From contig DBVR01000004.1 in assembly GCA_002308755.1 (NCBI GenBank), positions 1-17,809 of the forward strand: a stretch of 17,809 nt of DNA, given 5' to 3'. The DNA comes from Christensenella sp. UBA1259 (lineage in GTDB: Bacteria > Bacillota > Clostridia > Christensenellales > Borkfalkiaceae). The position numbers were made by a program, and so were the translations under genes. The notes under the pieces are model-generated. The model saw only the letters and a program-made list of their open reading frames with translations. It did not search any database and was not told where the DNA came from. Numbering within the stretch: position 1 is the first letter of the stretch; every line of letters starts with the position of its first letter. This document shows positions 7,929 through 13,541 of this stretch, piece after piece.

Positions 7929-8834
7929 TTACATTTTTATAAGCGCTATTGCGGCTGCCGCGGCAACAACTCCCAAAATCTGCAATTTGCTTAAACGTTC
8001 CTTAAATACGATCCGTCCCGAAAACAATCCGAGCGCGATTATAGCGACCGATATTATCGGAAACAGAGAAGTCGCCGATTCGTTTCCCGCCATGTATAAA
8101 ACCAGATAGTTATACGTGCCGTTTGCGATTCCCGCGATACTGCCGCACAGGACGCACCCTTTTGTTTTTACAGGTTCGCTTTCTCTTATGATTTTTCCGT
8201 CTTTGATCACGAAACACGCGAACGCGATACTGCCGACGAGCATACCGATACATATAAATTCGTAACGGTACAGCCCGGGATAATACGTTTGGTGTACGGT
8301 TTTTATCGTAGCGTGTAACCCGTCGCAAACAATCGTTCCGAGAACGTATATCCACCAGTGTTTCTGGAACTTTGCCCTGTTTTTACCGTTGTTATTTTCG
8401 CCGTCGGAGTCGATACCTGCGTCGTTTTTTTTATTCCGTGCGTTCATCAGTATTATGGAAACAGCAATAAAAACGAACCCGATTATATCGAGACAGCCTA
8501 TCTTTTCTTTTAAGAAAACAGCGCCGTACACGCAAGGAATTACGAGAGAAAACGAAACGATTGACGACGTTATTCCGAGCGGTCCTCTTTTCATTGCGTT
8601 CAGCCCGCAAAAAGCCGAACCGCAAAAAAGAAACCCGTATATTACGCCGAATATTATCGTCGGAAAGTGAAAGTTAAAGCCGCTTAACGCGGCGATAATT
8701 CCGAACAGAATAAATGCCGTAAGGGCGCGTAAAAAATTGAAAAGCGATGGATTGCCGTTTATAACGGCGTTTTTTTTGGTAAGTACGGATCTTACGTTCG
8801 CACACAAGACCGTAGCCGCGTAAATAGCCCACAT
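7929..8834 (-). CDS. EamA/DMT-superfamily transporter
   Basis: This is a 301-residue hydrophobic protein with about ten predicted membrane segments in two repeated halves, typical of drug/metabolite transporters. The two halves end with similar signatures, FLKEKIGCLDIIG (about 97-109) and FKERLSKLQILG (about 277-288), as EamA repeats do. A hydrophilic loop of about 28 residues (about 131-158) joins the halves. It is the first gene of a likely two-gene unit with the downstream oxidoreductase and is divergent from an AraC-family regulator, suggesting uptake or export of the oxidoreductase's substrate or product. The ATG at 8834 has no strong ribosome binding site, so the start is less certain than the rest. 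Confidence 0.82.
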   Translation of the reverse strand: MWAIYAATVLCANVRSVLTKKNAVINGNPSLFNFLRALTAFILFGIIAALSGFNFHFPTIIFGVIYGFLFCGSAFCGLNAMKRGPLGITSSIVSFSLVIPCVYGAVFLKEKIGCLDIIGFVFIAVSIILMNARNKKNDAGIDSDGENNNGKNRAKFQKHWWIYVLGTIVCDGLHATIKTVHQTYYPGLYRYEFICIGMLVGSIAFACFVIKDGKIIRESEPVKTKGCVLCGSIAGIANGTYNYLVLYMAGNESATSLFPIISVAIIALGLFSGRIVFKERLSKLQILGVVAAAAAIALIKM

Positions 8835-8880
8835 AAGTAAAAATCAGTTAATTTCCCGTCTGTTTCTTCAATCAAACGAT

Positions 8881-8886
8881 ATTATA
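8881..8886 (-). promoter_or_regulatory. Possible -10 element for the transporter/oxidoreductase unit
   Basis: A perfect TATAAT is present on the minus strand about 47 bp before the transporter ATG, but no good -35 lies at the right distance. That would fit a promoter needing an activator such as the divergent AraC protein. ATCAAACG (8871-8878) and CGTTTTGAT (8900-8908) form an imperfect inverted repeat around it, a possible regulator site. Confidence 0.4.
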
Positions 8887-8951
8887 CGGTAAACGGACGC
8901 GTTTTGATATTACGTAACAAACAGAAAAACATAACAAAACAAACATTTTGC

Positions 8952-8980
8952 TTGTCAAACGGTTCTCGGTATGGTATAGT
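8952..8980 (+). promoter_or_regulatory. Promoter of the AraC-family gene
   Basis: TTGTCA (8952-8957), a 17-bp spacer and TATAGT (8975-8980) lie directly before the gene. Transcription would start near 8987, only about 12 nt before the ATG at 8999. The AGGGGAG ribosome binding site is 8987-8993, at the very 5' end of the message. Confidence 0.7.
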
Positions 8981-8998
8981 GAAATCAGGGGAGTATAT

Positions 8999-9850
8999 AT
9001 GAAATTAGAAGAATTAAATCCGTTTATCCGTTACGCTTCGATGCACCGCGCTTATTACCCTAACAAAGAAAACAGCATTTGCTACGACTGCCGCTTATTT
9101 TTTATAGTACGGGGAAGCGGTTTTTTGTTTGCAAACGGTCAGAACTTTAAGGTCGCGGATAATTTGGCGGTTTTTCTTCCGCCGAAAACGCAATACAGAT
9201 TCGTTTTCGACAACTGCGACGGGGTTGAAATATACGTACTTGATTTTGACTTGACGGATAAGTTTTCTTTTATACCGAAGTCACTCGGTACGGCAACGGA
9301 AAGCACGTATAATCCCCGAAACGTACCGGATTACGAATTGCCGCAGGCATTTTCAAATCCCATAATACAGGAAAACGGCGTGTCCGTGCGCAATTACGTA
9401 TCGGACTGTGCGAGATTGTTTTTACAAAAAGTTGCGTATTACGAACAATACGCTTCCGCATATCTGAAACTTGCGCTAATTGAACTTTTATGCGGAACGC
9501 ATAACGGGAAAAGCGGTTATAAACTCATACAGGACATTCAGAATTATATTCGCGACAATTATGCCGACGCCGAATTGAACAACGTGAAAATAGCGGAACG
9601 GTTTAATTATCACCCGTACCATATAAACAGGCTGATGAAAATATATACGAAAAGGACCTTGCACGAGTATATTACGGATTATCGCCTGCATATTGCAAAG
9701 CACTGTCTTTTGACGACGACGCTGAACGTTACCGCCGTAGCGGAAAAAACGGGATTTTCTTCTTATACGTATTTTATCAAAATATTTCGGGAACGCATAG
9801 GACTGTCCCCGTTGCAATACCGCAAAAGAAACAAAAACGCGGGCTTTTAA
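8999..9850 (+). CDS. AraC-family transcriptional regulator
   Basis: The protein is about 283 residues from the ATG at 8999, which has AGGGGAG 5 bases upstream. The longer frame beginning at 8948 would start inside the promoter. Residues about 25-100 form a cupin-like ligand-binding region (LFFIVRGSGFLFANGQ, then LPPKTQYRFVF). The C-terminal 100 residues are a double helix-turn-helix domain, with KIAERFNYHPYHINRLMK and the family signature VTAVAEKTGFSSYTYFIK, then LSPLQYRKR. It is divergent from the transporter/oxidoreductase pair, the usual arrangement for an AraC activator of a sugar-related locus. The inducer is unknown. Codon use (Ile ATA) is host-like. Confidence 0.9.
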   Translation: MKLEELNPFIRYASMHRAYYPNKENSICYDCRLFFIVRGSGFLFANGQNFKVADNLAVFLPPKTQYRFVFDNCDGVEIYVLDFDLTDKFSFIPKSLGTATESTYNPRNVPDYELPQAFSNPIIQENGVSVRNYVSDCARLFLQKVAYYEQYASAYLKLALIELLCGTHNGKSGYKLIQDIQNYIRDNYADAELNNVKIAERFNYHPYHINRLMKIYTKRTLHEYITDYRLHIAKHCLLTTTLNVTAVAEKTGFSSYTYFIKIFRERIGLSPLQYRKRNKNAGF

Positions 9851-9859
9851 TTATAGGGT

Positions 9860-9927
9860 GGTTCATTGTTGTCGGAGACAACACAAAAAATCCCACCGCC
9901 TTGCGGCGATGGGATATTTTGCTGGCT
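9860..9927. repeat. 68-bp direct repeat, copy 1 (left of the lysR/MATE cassette)
   Basis: This sequence is identical over 68 bp to 12757-12824, and the bases on both sides differ. It contains a small hairpin (TGTTGTC/GACAACA arms) and the ATCCCACCGCC-family terminator hairpin (9890-9915). Its right end, TGGCT, reads AGCCA on the minus strand, like a tRNA 3' end. The two copies lie 2897 bp apart and enclose the lysR and MATE genes. Confidence 0.92.
9885..9915 (-). terminator. Intrinsic terminator after the lysR gene (inside repeat copy 1)
   Basis: An 11-bp stem (arms 9890-9900 and 9905-9915) is followed on the minus strand by six Ts. In minus-strand RNA the one irregular pair is a G-U wobble, while in plus-strand RNA it is a C-A mismatch. 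The hairpin therefore seems to have been maintained for minus-strand transcription. It lies about 45 bp after the lysR stop. Confidence 0.8.
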
Positions 9928-9961
9928 CAAGCTCATAAAAAAGCTGTCATCCGATAAGATA

Positions 9962-10861
9962 TTATTTATACATCCTCAATATGTCGTTATAAGAGTCCAC
10001 AATGCTTCTCAAAACGCCCATTTGAGTAAAGTCCTCCGGGTAAGCGATATTGATTTCTCGTATCATACTGAGATTTTCAATAGGCAATACAACGATTTTT
10101 TTCTTTTTTAACTCATCCATGCAAACGCTTTTCGGGAGCACGGAAACGCCGAAATCCCGACGAATAAGATCTTTGATGGTTGCCAGATTATCCACTTCCA
10201 GAATCACGTTGAACTCGTTGATGCTTGTATTGTTGCTTTCCAGATGAGCCACGAAGAGATTTCGGGTACCGGATTCCGGCAGACGAAGGATCATACGTTC
10301 TTTTTTCAATTCATTGAGCGTTACCATGCTGCGATTAACAAATGGATGATTGACGGAAACAGCCAACACAAGATAATCGGTATCCAGCAGGACATACCGA
10401 ATCTTCGGATCGGCAACTCTTCCTTCCACAATCGCCAAATCAATCTCATAAGAGCGAAGCATCGTATAAAGATTATTTATATTGGATGTAATCATTTTTA
10501 TGTTCAAGTGCTTTTGAGAAGCACAGTATTTTGCAAGTGCCTCGGCAATGGAATTGCTTTCGGAAGTATGTGTAACGCCGATGGTAAGGTGCCGAACGGA
10601 TGTTTGACCGTCAGATAAATCCTGTTTCAAATTTTTATAAAGCCCCTGAATTTTCTTTGCGCACTTAATGACCTCTTCCCCTTGGTTTGTCAGGTGTAGT
10701 CGCCCGTGTGCCCGCTCGAAAATCTTGACTTCGAGTTCCTCCTCCAGTTGCTTGATCTGATGGCTTACGGCAGGTTGCGTAAGGTGGAGTTCTTCCGCCG
10801 CTTTTACAAAACTTCCTTTTTCATAAATCTGCAACAAGGTTTTTACTTTCGGATCAATCAT
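9962..10861 (-). CDS. LysR-family transcriptional regulator
   Basis: The protein is 299 residues, the usual LysR length, from the ATG at 10861, which has GGGAGG 7 bases upstream. An upstream in-frame ATG at 10900 lies in the AT-rich promoter region and is rejected. The N-terminal winged helix-turn-helix reads LQIYEKGSFVKAAEELHLTQ then PAVSHQIKQLEEEL, followed by FERAHGRLHLTNQGE. The rest is a periplasmic-binding-protein-like effector domain. It is divergent from the MATE efflux gene, with two identical palindromes in between, so it probably controls that gene and itself. Ile codons are mostly ATT/ATC, unlike the resident genes, suggesting transfer together with the MATE gene. The effector is unknown. 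Confidence 0.92.
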   Translation of the reverse strand: MIDPKVKTLLQIYEKGSFVKAAEELHLTQPAVSHQIKQLEEELEVKIFERAHGRLHLTNQGEEVIKCAKKIQGLYKNLKQDLSDGQTSVRHLTIGVTHTSESNSIAEALAKYCASQKHLNIKMITSNINNLYTMLRSYEIDLAIVEGRVADPKIRYVLLDTDYLVLAVSVNHPFVNRSMVTLNELKKERMILRLPESGTRNLFVAHLESNNTSINEFNVILEVDNLATIKDLIRRDFGVSVLPKSVCMDELKKKKIVVLPIENLSMIREINIAYPEDFTQMGVLRSIVDSYNDILRMYK

Positions 10862-10910
10862 CTCTCTGCCTCCCGTTATATAAATAAATTTTATAGACAT
10901 GCAAAAAACT

Positions 10911-10948
10911 ATAATTTGACATTATGGCGTTACATAATACAATATTAT
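10911..10948. promoter_or_regulatory. Twin palindromes, candidate LysR operator pair
   Basis: ATAAT-N5-ATTAT occurs twice, at 10911-10925 and 10934-10948, 23 bp apart centre to centre (about two helical turns). Each copy contains the T-N11-A pattern of LysR-type sites. The first overlaps the -35 and the second the -10 of the MATE promoter. Confidence 0.65.
10916..10943 (+). promoter_or_regulatory. Promoter of the MATE transcript
   Basis: TTGACA (10916-10921), a 16-bp spacer and TACAAT (10938-10943). Transcription would begin near 10950, giving a leader of about 360 nt before the MATE start at 11309. Both elements overlap the twin palindromes. Confidence 0.65.
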
Positions 10949-10988
10949 ATATCACCTGACAGAAAAAATCAATAGGAGGAAAGAAAAT

Positions 10989-11216
10989 ATGTTGTTATTT
11001 GAAAAAGATAAAGAAAATGACTTCTATTCGCCTTTTCGTTCATTACCCATGCAAGCTGCGTTGGGATTATACCTTCCGCGCGATGAAGAAGGCTCTAATC
11101 CTTTTCCAAAAACGAAGCCGACACACAATGACAAATGCGTGTGTCAAGAATCAACGCAAAACAAAAACGAAAGCCATGCGAACAAGGAAAACCAAACTCA
11201 CCGCGATCAAAATTGA
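10989..11216 (+). CDS. Small ORF of unknown function in the MATE leader
   Basis: I do not recognise this 75-residue ORF. It is included because it starts at an ATG with the strongest ribosome binding site of the region (AGGAGG, 9 bases upstream) and is the first start on the MATE transcript. The N-terminal third has some hydrophobic and aromatic residues (FYSPFRSLPMQAALGLYLP). The rest is hydrophilic and rich in Lys, Asn, Gln, Glu and His, with no domain seen and no signal peptide. A 7-bp stem (GACACAC 11120-11126 with GTGTGTC 11139-11145) lies inside it. It may be a regulatory leader peptide, the remains of a broken gene, or a small protein. The MATE start lies 93 bp after its end. Confidence 0.35.
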   Translation: MLLFEKDKENDFYSPFRSLPMQAALGLYLPRDEEGSNPFPKTKPTHNDKCVCQESTQNKNESHANKENQTHRDQN

Positions 11217-11308
11217 ACGGAAAAGCCGAGCAGAATCAAATGCTGTTTCAGCGCGGTTTAAAAAACTTGGAATTGTGGCCACAAAATCATATCGTAGCGA
11301 GGAAAAAA

Positions 11309-12724
11309 ATGTCTTCTTTTGAAAAGAAAAAAGAACTGTTCGAAACAAAGCCGGTCATGCAAGCCATTATATCCCTTGCTTTTCCGTCTGTCATCGGGCA
11401 AATCATTTTGGTTATTTATAATATTGCCGACACATTTTTTGTCGGAATGGCAAAAAGCGACGCTATGATTACGGCGGTGACCGTCTGTATGCCGGCATTT
11501 ATGTTTTTGTCGGCAATTTCCAACCTGTTTGGTGTCGGCGGTGCCAGTGTAATCTCGCGAGCATTGGGAAAGCATAAAGAAAAAGAAGCGACGGACGCCT
11601 CCCGTTTTGCTGTGTGGGGCTGCCTTTTTGTAACATTAGTATATTCACTCGGTGCTTACCTGATGTTGGACATCTTTGTCGATCTGCTCGGGGGAAGCGA
11701 TCCTTCCGTACATTATCATTCCAAAATGTATATGGTCGTCACGGTTGTGATAGGCGGAGGACCAACGGTAATGAACACTTTGCTGTCTCATTTGCTTCGG
11801 GCAGAAGGACGATCTTCGTATGCAAGCTTTGGAATCGCCATCGGCGGTATTTTGAATGTTATTTTGGATCCGCTTTTTATGTTCGTCGTTCTGCCGGCTG
11901 GAAACGAAGCGTTGGGCGCCGCCATTGCAACCATGATTTCCAATTTAATCGCTCTTTTATATTATGTCCTTATTATTTTGAAAAACCGAAAAAGGATGAT
12001 CTTTTCGGCCGTGCCAAAGCGCACCATGTTTCATGCAAACATTCCGAGAAGCATTGTTCTAATTGGCTTCCCCGCCTGCTTGATGACGCTTTGCGAAAAC
12101 ATCTCTTATGCCATTTTAGATAATCTGATGGTGGCAACAGGAACATCGGCACAAGCCGGAATCGGTGTTGCCAAGAAAGTCAACATGCTTGCCCACAGCG
12201 TCGTTCGCGGGATGACACAGGGCGTTTTGCCTTTGATCGGATATAACTACGCTTCCGGAAACCGTACCCGGATGAAAAAAATTGTTTTTTTATCCGGCAA
12301 TATTTCGCTCGGCATTGCTCTGTCTTGCATGGGCGTCTCTCTGCTTTGGAACAAACAACTGATCGGATTGTTTATTCAAAGCAATTCCGACTCGCTGATA
12401 TACGGTGCGAAATTTTTGAAAATCCTCTGCCTGGGCGCTCCTTTTTCCGCTTTTGCTTATACCGTCATTTCCTTTTTCCAAGCAGTTGGACACAGTTTGT
12501 ATTCTTTGGTTTTAGCGTTGCTCCGAAAAGGCATTTTGGATATTCCGCTTATGTTCATATTGAACAACTTGTATCCCACATTCGGAATCGTATGGGCAAC
12601 ACCCATCGCGGATTTTCTTTGCTGTGCTACATCAGTTGTTCTCTTTTGCGGATACCTCAAACGCCACGGGAAAGATAAAATGCTAGCGATTGCTACCGCT
12701 TATAGCGGTCAATCGCGTCACTGA
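11309..12724 (+). CDS. MATE-family multidrug/Na+ or H+ antiporter
   Basis: MATE pumps export cationic drugs and dyes, or metabolites, using a sodium or proton gradient. From the ATG at 11309 the protein has 471 residues and about twelve predicted membrane segments in two halves, which fits the family. The first helix region has LAFPSVIGQIILVIYNIADT, with FFVG following, a typical MATE N-terminal block, and the second half starts near IPRSIVLIGFPACLMTLCEN. The start was chosen for GAGG six bases upstream and for length; the frame is open further 5' to 11135, but that part is basic and low in complexity. The last dozen residues (AIATAYSGQSRH) are encoded by an inverted repeat (12686-12716), so the 3' end may have been altered at an insertion border. 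Ile is mostly ATT/ATC, unlike the host genes. Confidence 0.9.
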   Translation: MSSFEKKKELFETKPVMQAIISLAFPSVIGQIILVIYNIADTFFVGMAKSDAMITAVTVCMPAFMFLSAISNLFGVGGASVISRALGKHKEKEATDASRFAVWGCLFVTLVYSLGAYLMLDIFVDLLGGSDPSVHYHSKMYMVVTVVIGGGPTVMNTLLSHLLRAEGRSSYASFGIAIGGILNVILDPLFMFVVLPAGNEALGAAIATMISNLIALLYYVLIILKNRKRMIFSAVPKRTMFHANIPRSIVLIGFPACLMTLCENISYAILDNLMVATGTSAQAGIGVAKKVNMLAHSVVRGMTQGVLPLIGYNYASGNRTRMKKIVFLSGNISLGIALSCMGVSLLWNKQLIGLFIQSNSDSLIYGAKFLKILCLGAPFSAFAYTVISFFQAVGHSLYSLVLALLRKGILDIPLMFILNNLYPTFGIVWATPIADFLCCATSVVLFCGYLKRHGKDKMLAIATAYSGQSRH

Positions 12725-12756
12725 CGGGTGTTTTTGCACAGCAAAAAGCACTCGTC
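12686..12756. repeat. Two adjacent hairpins at the MATE 3' end
   Basis: The first hairpin (12686-12716) pairs GCGATTG with CAATCGC and ACCGCT with AGCGGT, with a 2-base bulge. The second (12723-12756) pairs GACGGGTG with CACTCGTC (one G-T pair) and TTTTTGC with GCAAAAA, with one bulged base. The MATE stop codon overlaps the foot of the second, which abuts the 68-bp repeat exactly. Neither has a clean T-run, so they may mark a repeat or insertion border rather than a terminator. Confidence 0.6.
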
Positions 12757-12824
12757 GGTTCATTGTTGTCGGAGACAACACAAAAAATCCCACCGCCTTG
12801 CGGCGATGGGATATTTTGCTGGCT
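12757..12824. repeat. 68-bp direct repeat, copy 2 (right of the lysR/MATE cassette)
   Basis: Identical to 9860-9927. It includes the hairpin at 12764-12780 and the terminator-like hairpin at 12787-12812, with six As on the left and TATTTT on the right. In the plus direction it may end the MATE transcript, though with a C-A mismatch. On the minus strand it directly follows a sequence resembling a tRNA 3' end (12821-12842). Confidence 0.92.
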
Positions 12825-12842
12825 GCCCCGAGAGACTCGGGC
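12821..12842 (-). pseudogene. Fragment resembling the 3' end of tRNA-Asn
   Basis: The plus-strand sequence beginning TGGCTGCCCC and continuing to GACTCG matches the 3' end of the nearby tRNA-Asn (from 13024) with one gap and one mismatch over about 21 positions, in the same orientation. No anticodon or D arm is visible beside it, so only a remnant would be present. It can also fold as a short hairpin by itself, so chance resemblance is possible. Confidence 0.4.
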
Positions 12843-12980
12843 GACTTGCCGAACTTTTGACACAGATAAATAAACGCGCTGTTTAGCAACAAAGCCCTCG
12901 GTAGCGTAGCGGACGAGCGTCGACGACTTATCTTGCAACAGCAAGATAATCGGAAAGTTCATCTCAGTCGAGACGGCGGA
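12843..12980. other. Non-coding stretch between repeat copy 2 and the tRNA terminator
   Basis: No supported gene is present. A 9-bp perfect hairpin (TTATCTTGC 12928-12936 with GCAAGATAA 12941-12949, loop AACA) has no T-run beside it. The minus-strand reading frame crossing this stretch is made largely of repeat sequence and does not look coding. Confidence 0.5.
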
Positions 12981-13022
12981 CAGAATAAAAGCACCAACCA
13001 AGCGGTTGGTGCTTTTATTCTG
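12981..13022 (-). terminator. Terminator of tRNA-Asn, probably bidirectional
   Basis: A perfect 19-bp inverted repeat (12981-12999 and 13004-13022, loop AAGC) starts one base after the tRNA CCA end. The GC-rich core AGCACCAACC is flanked by TTTTATTCT on either strand. Confidence 0.85.
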
Positions 13023-13023
13023 T

Positions 13024-13099
13024 TGGCTGCCCCTGACAGACTCGAACTGACGACACTTCGGTTAACAGCCGAATGCTCTACCGACTGAGCTAAGGGGCA
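13024..13099 (-). tRNA. tRNA-Asn (anticodon GTT)
   Basis: This is a 76-nt cloverleaf with encoded CCA. The acceptor stem TGCCCCT pairs with AGGGGCA, followed by discriminator G and CCA. The D arm is GCTCAGTCGGTAGAGC. The anticodon arm TTCGG-CTGTTAA-CCGAA has anticodon GTT, which reads AAC and AAU. The T arm is GTCAG-TTCGAGT-CTGTC, with one U-U mismatch at the second pair of the T stem. A consensus promoter lies upstream and a strong terminator immediately downstream, so it seems to be an active single-gene unit despite the mismatch. Confidence 0.95.
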
Positions 13100-13149
13100 A
13101 TATTGATATTAAGTCCTATATTCGGGTTTCGTCGTTCAATCGCTACTAC

Positions 13150-13178
13150 ATTATATTTTATTTGGCTTTCTATGTCAA
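13150..13178 (-). promoter_or_regulatory. Consensus promoter of tRNA-Asn
   Basis: The minus strand has TTGACA (13178-13173), a 17-bp spacer and TATAAT (13155-13150), a perfect match to the sigma-A consensus, about 50 bp before the mature tRNA. Confidence 0.88.
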
Positions 13179-13224
13179 ACGTTTTTCACCTGTTTTCGCA
13201 GTTCCGTTTCATTTTTTTGCGTTA

Positions 13225-13267
13225 CGCAGGGTATTTTCGGTCTCACTGCGACCGAAAATACCCTGCG
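13225..13267. repeat. Perfect 18-bp inverted repeat between tRNA-Asn and infC promoters
   Basis: Arms 13225-13242 and 13250-13267 are exactly complementary around a 7-base loop. The arm begins CGCAGGGTATTTTCGG. No T-run follows on either strand, and the spot lies between two divergent promoters where no terminator is needed. The function is unknown; it could be a dispersed repeat or a protein site. Confidence 0.7.
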
Positions 13268-13331
13268 GTCGCCGAAAAAACCCGTAAAAAGCGCGGAAAG
13301 AAGGAAAATTTGCGAAATTTTATCAAAACGG

Positions 13332-13360
13332 TTGACAAACGCCTAAAATTGCGTTATCAT
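13332..13360 (+). promoter_or_regulatory. Promoter of the infC-rpmI-rplT operon
   Basis: TTGACA (13332-13337), a 17-bp spacer and TATCAT (13355-13360). Transcription would start near 13367, giving a leader of about 175 nt before infC. Confidence 0.8.
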
Positions 13361-13376
13361 AGTTAGGCTTAAAGAA

Positions 13377-13489
13377 GAAGCGACCCTTCTCGCCGTACCG
13401 ATATCGTTTGCGTACGGCAACGATAACTTTTAACCGCTGCGGCGGTAGGTTTACTTTTCGGGGTTGCTTTACGGCGACCTTTTTGTTTT
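13377..13489 (+). promoter_or_regulatory. infC operon leader, candidate L20-type attenuator
   Basis: The leader contains a terminator: GGTTGC (13462-13467) pairs with GCGACC (13474-13479), followed by TTTTTGTTTT. An upstream GCGACCC (13380-13386) can pair instead with GGGTTGC (13461-13467), extended by A-T pairs to about 9 bp, and so block the terminator. Between them are two overlapping 7-bp helices that cannot easily coexist (13392-13398 with 13412-13418; 13402-13408 with 13419-13425) and a small ACCGC/GCGGT stem. In Bacillus, ribosomal protein L20 represses this operon through such a leader; that this one binds L20 is inferred from position and architecture. Confidence 0.65.
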
Positions 13490-13541
13490 ACGTTCTTTAT
13501 TCCGCTATAAGGCGGAAAATATATATGAGAGGTACAAACCC

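Noticed and set aside
8948..8998. Earlier start for the AraC-family gene
   Set aside because: The region holds the gene's own -35 and -10 elements, while the ATG at 8999 has a good ribosome binding site.
10862..10900. Earlier ATG start for the LysR-family gene
   Set aside because: It lies in AT-rich promoter-like DNA without a ribosome binding site; the ATG at 10861 has GGGAGG and gives the normal LysR N-terminus.
9860..12824. CRISPR array or composite transposon suggested by the direct repeats
   Set aside because: There are only two copies 2.9 kb apart with ordinary genes between them, and no transposase, integrase or terminal inverted repeats.
12693..13001. 102-residue minus-strand open frame right of the MATE gene
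   Set aside because: It is made almost wholly of the 68-bp repeat, hairpins and the tRNA-like fragment; no ribosome binding site or family resemblance was seen.
13392..13425. H-type pseudoknot in the infC leader
   Set aside because: The two 7-bp helices interleave, but the loop that would cross the first helix is 0 nt long, so both cannot form fully; competing helices are more likely.
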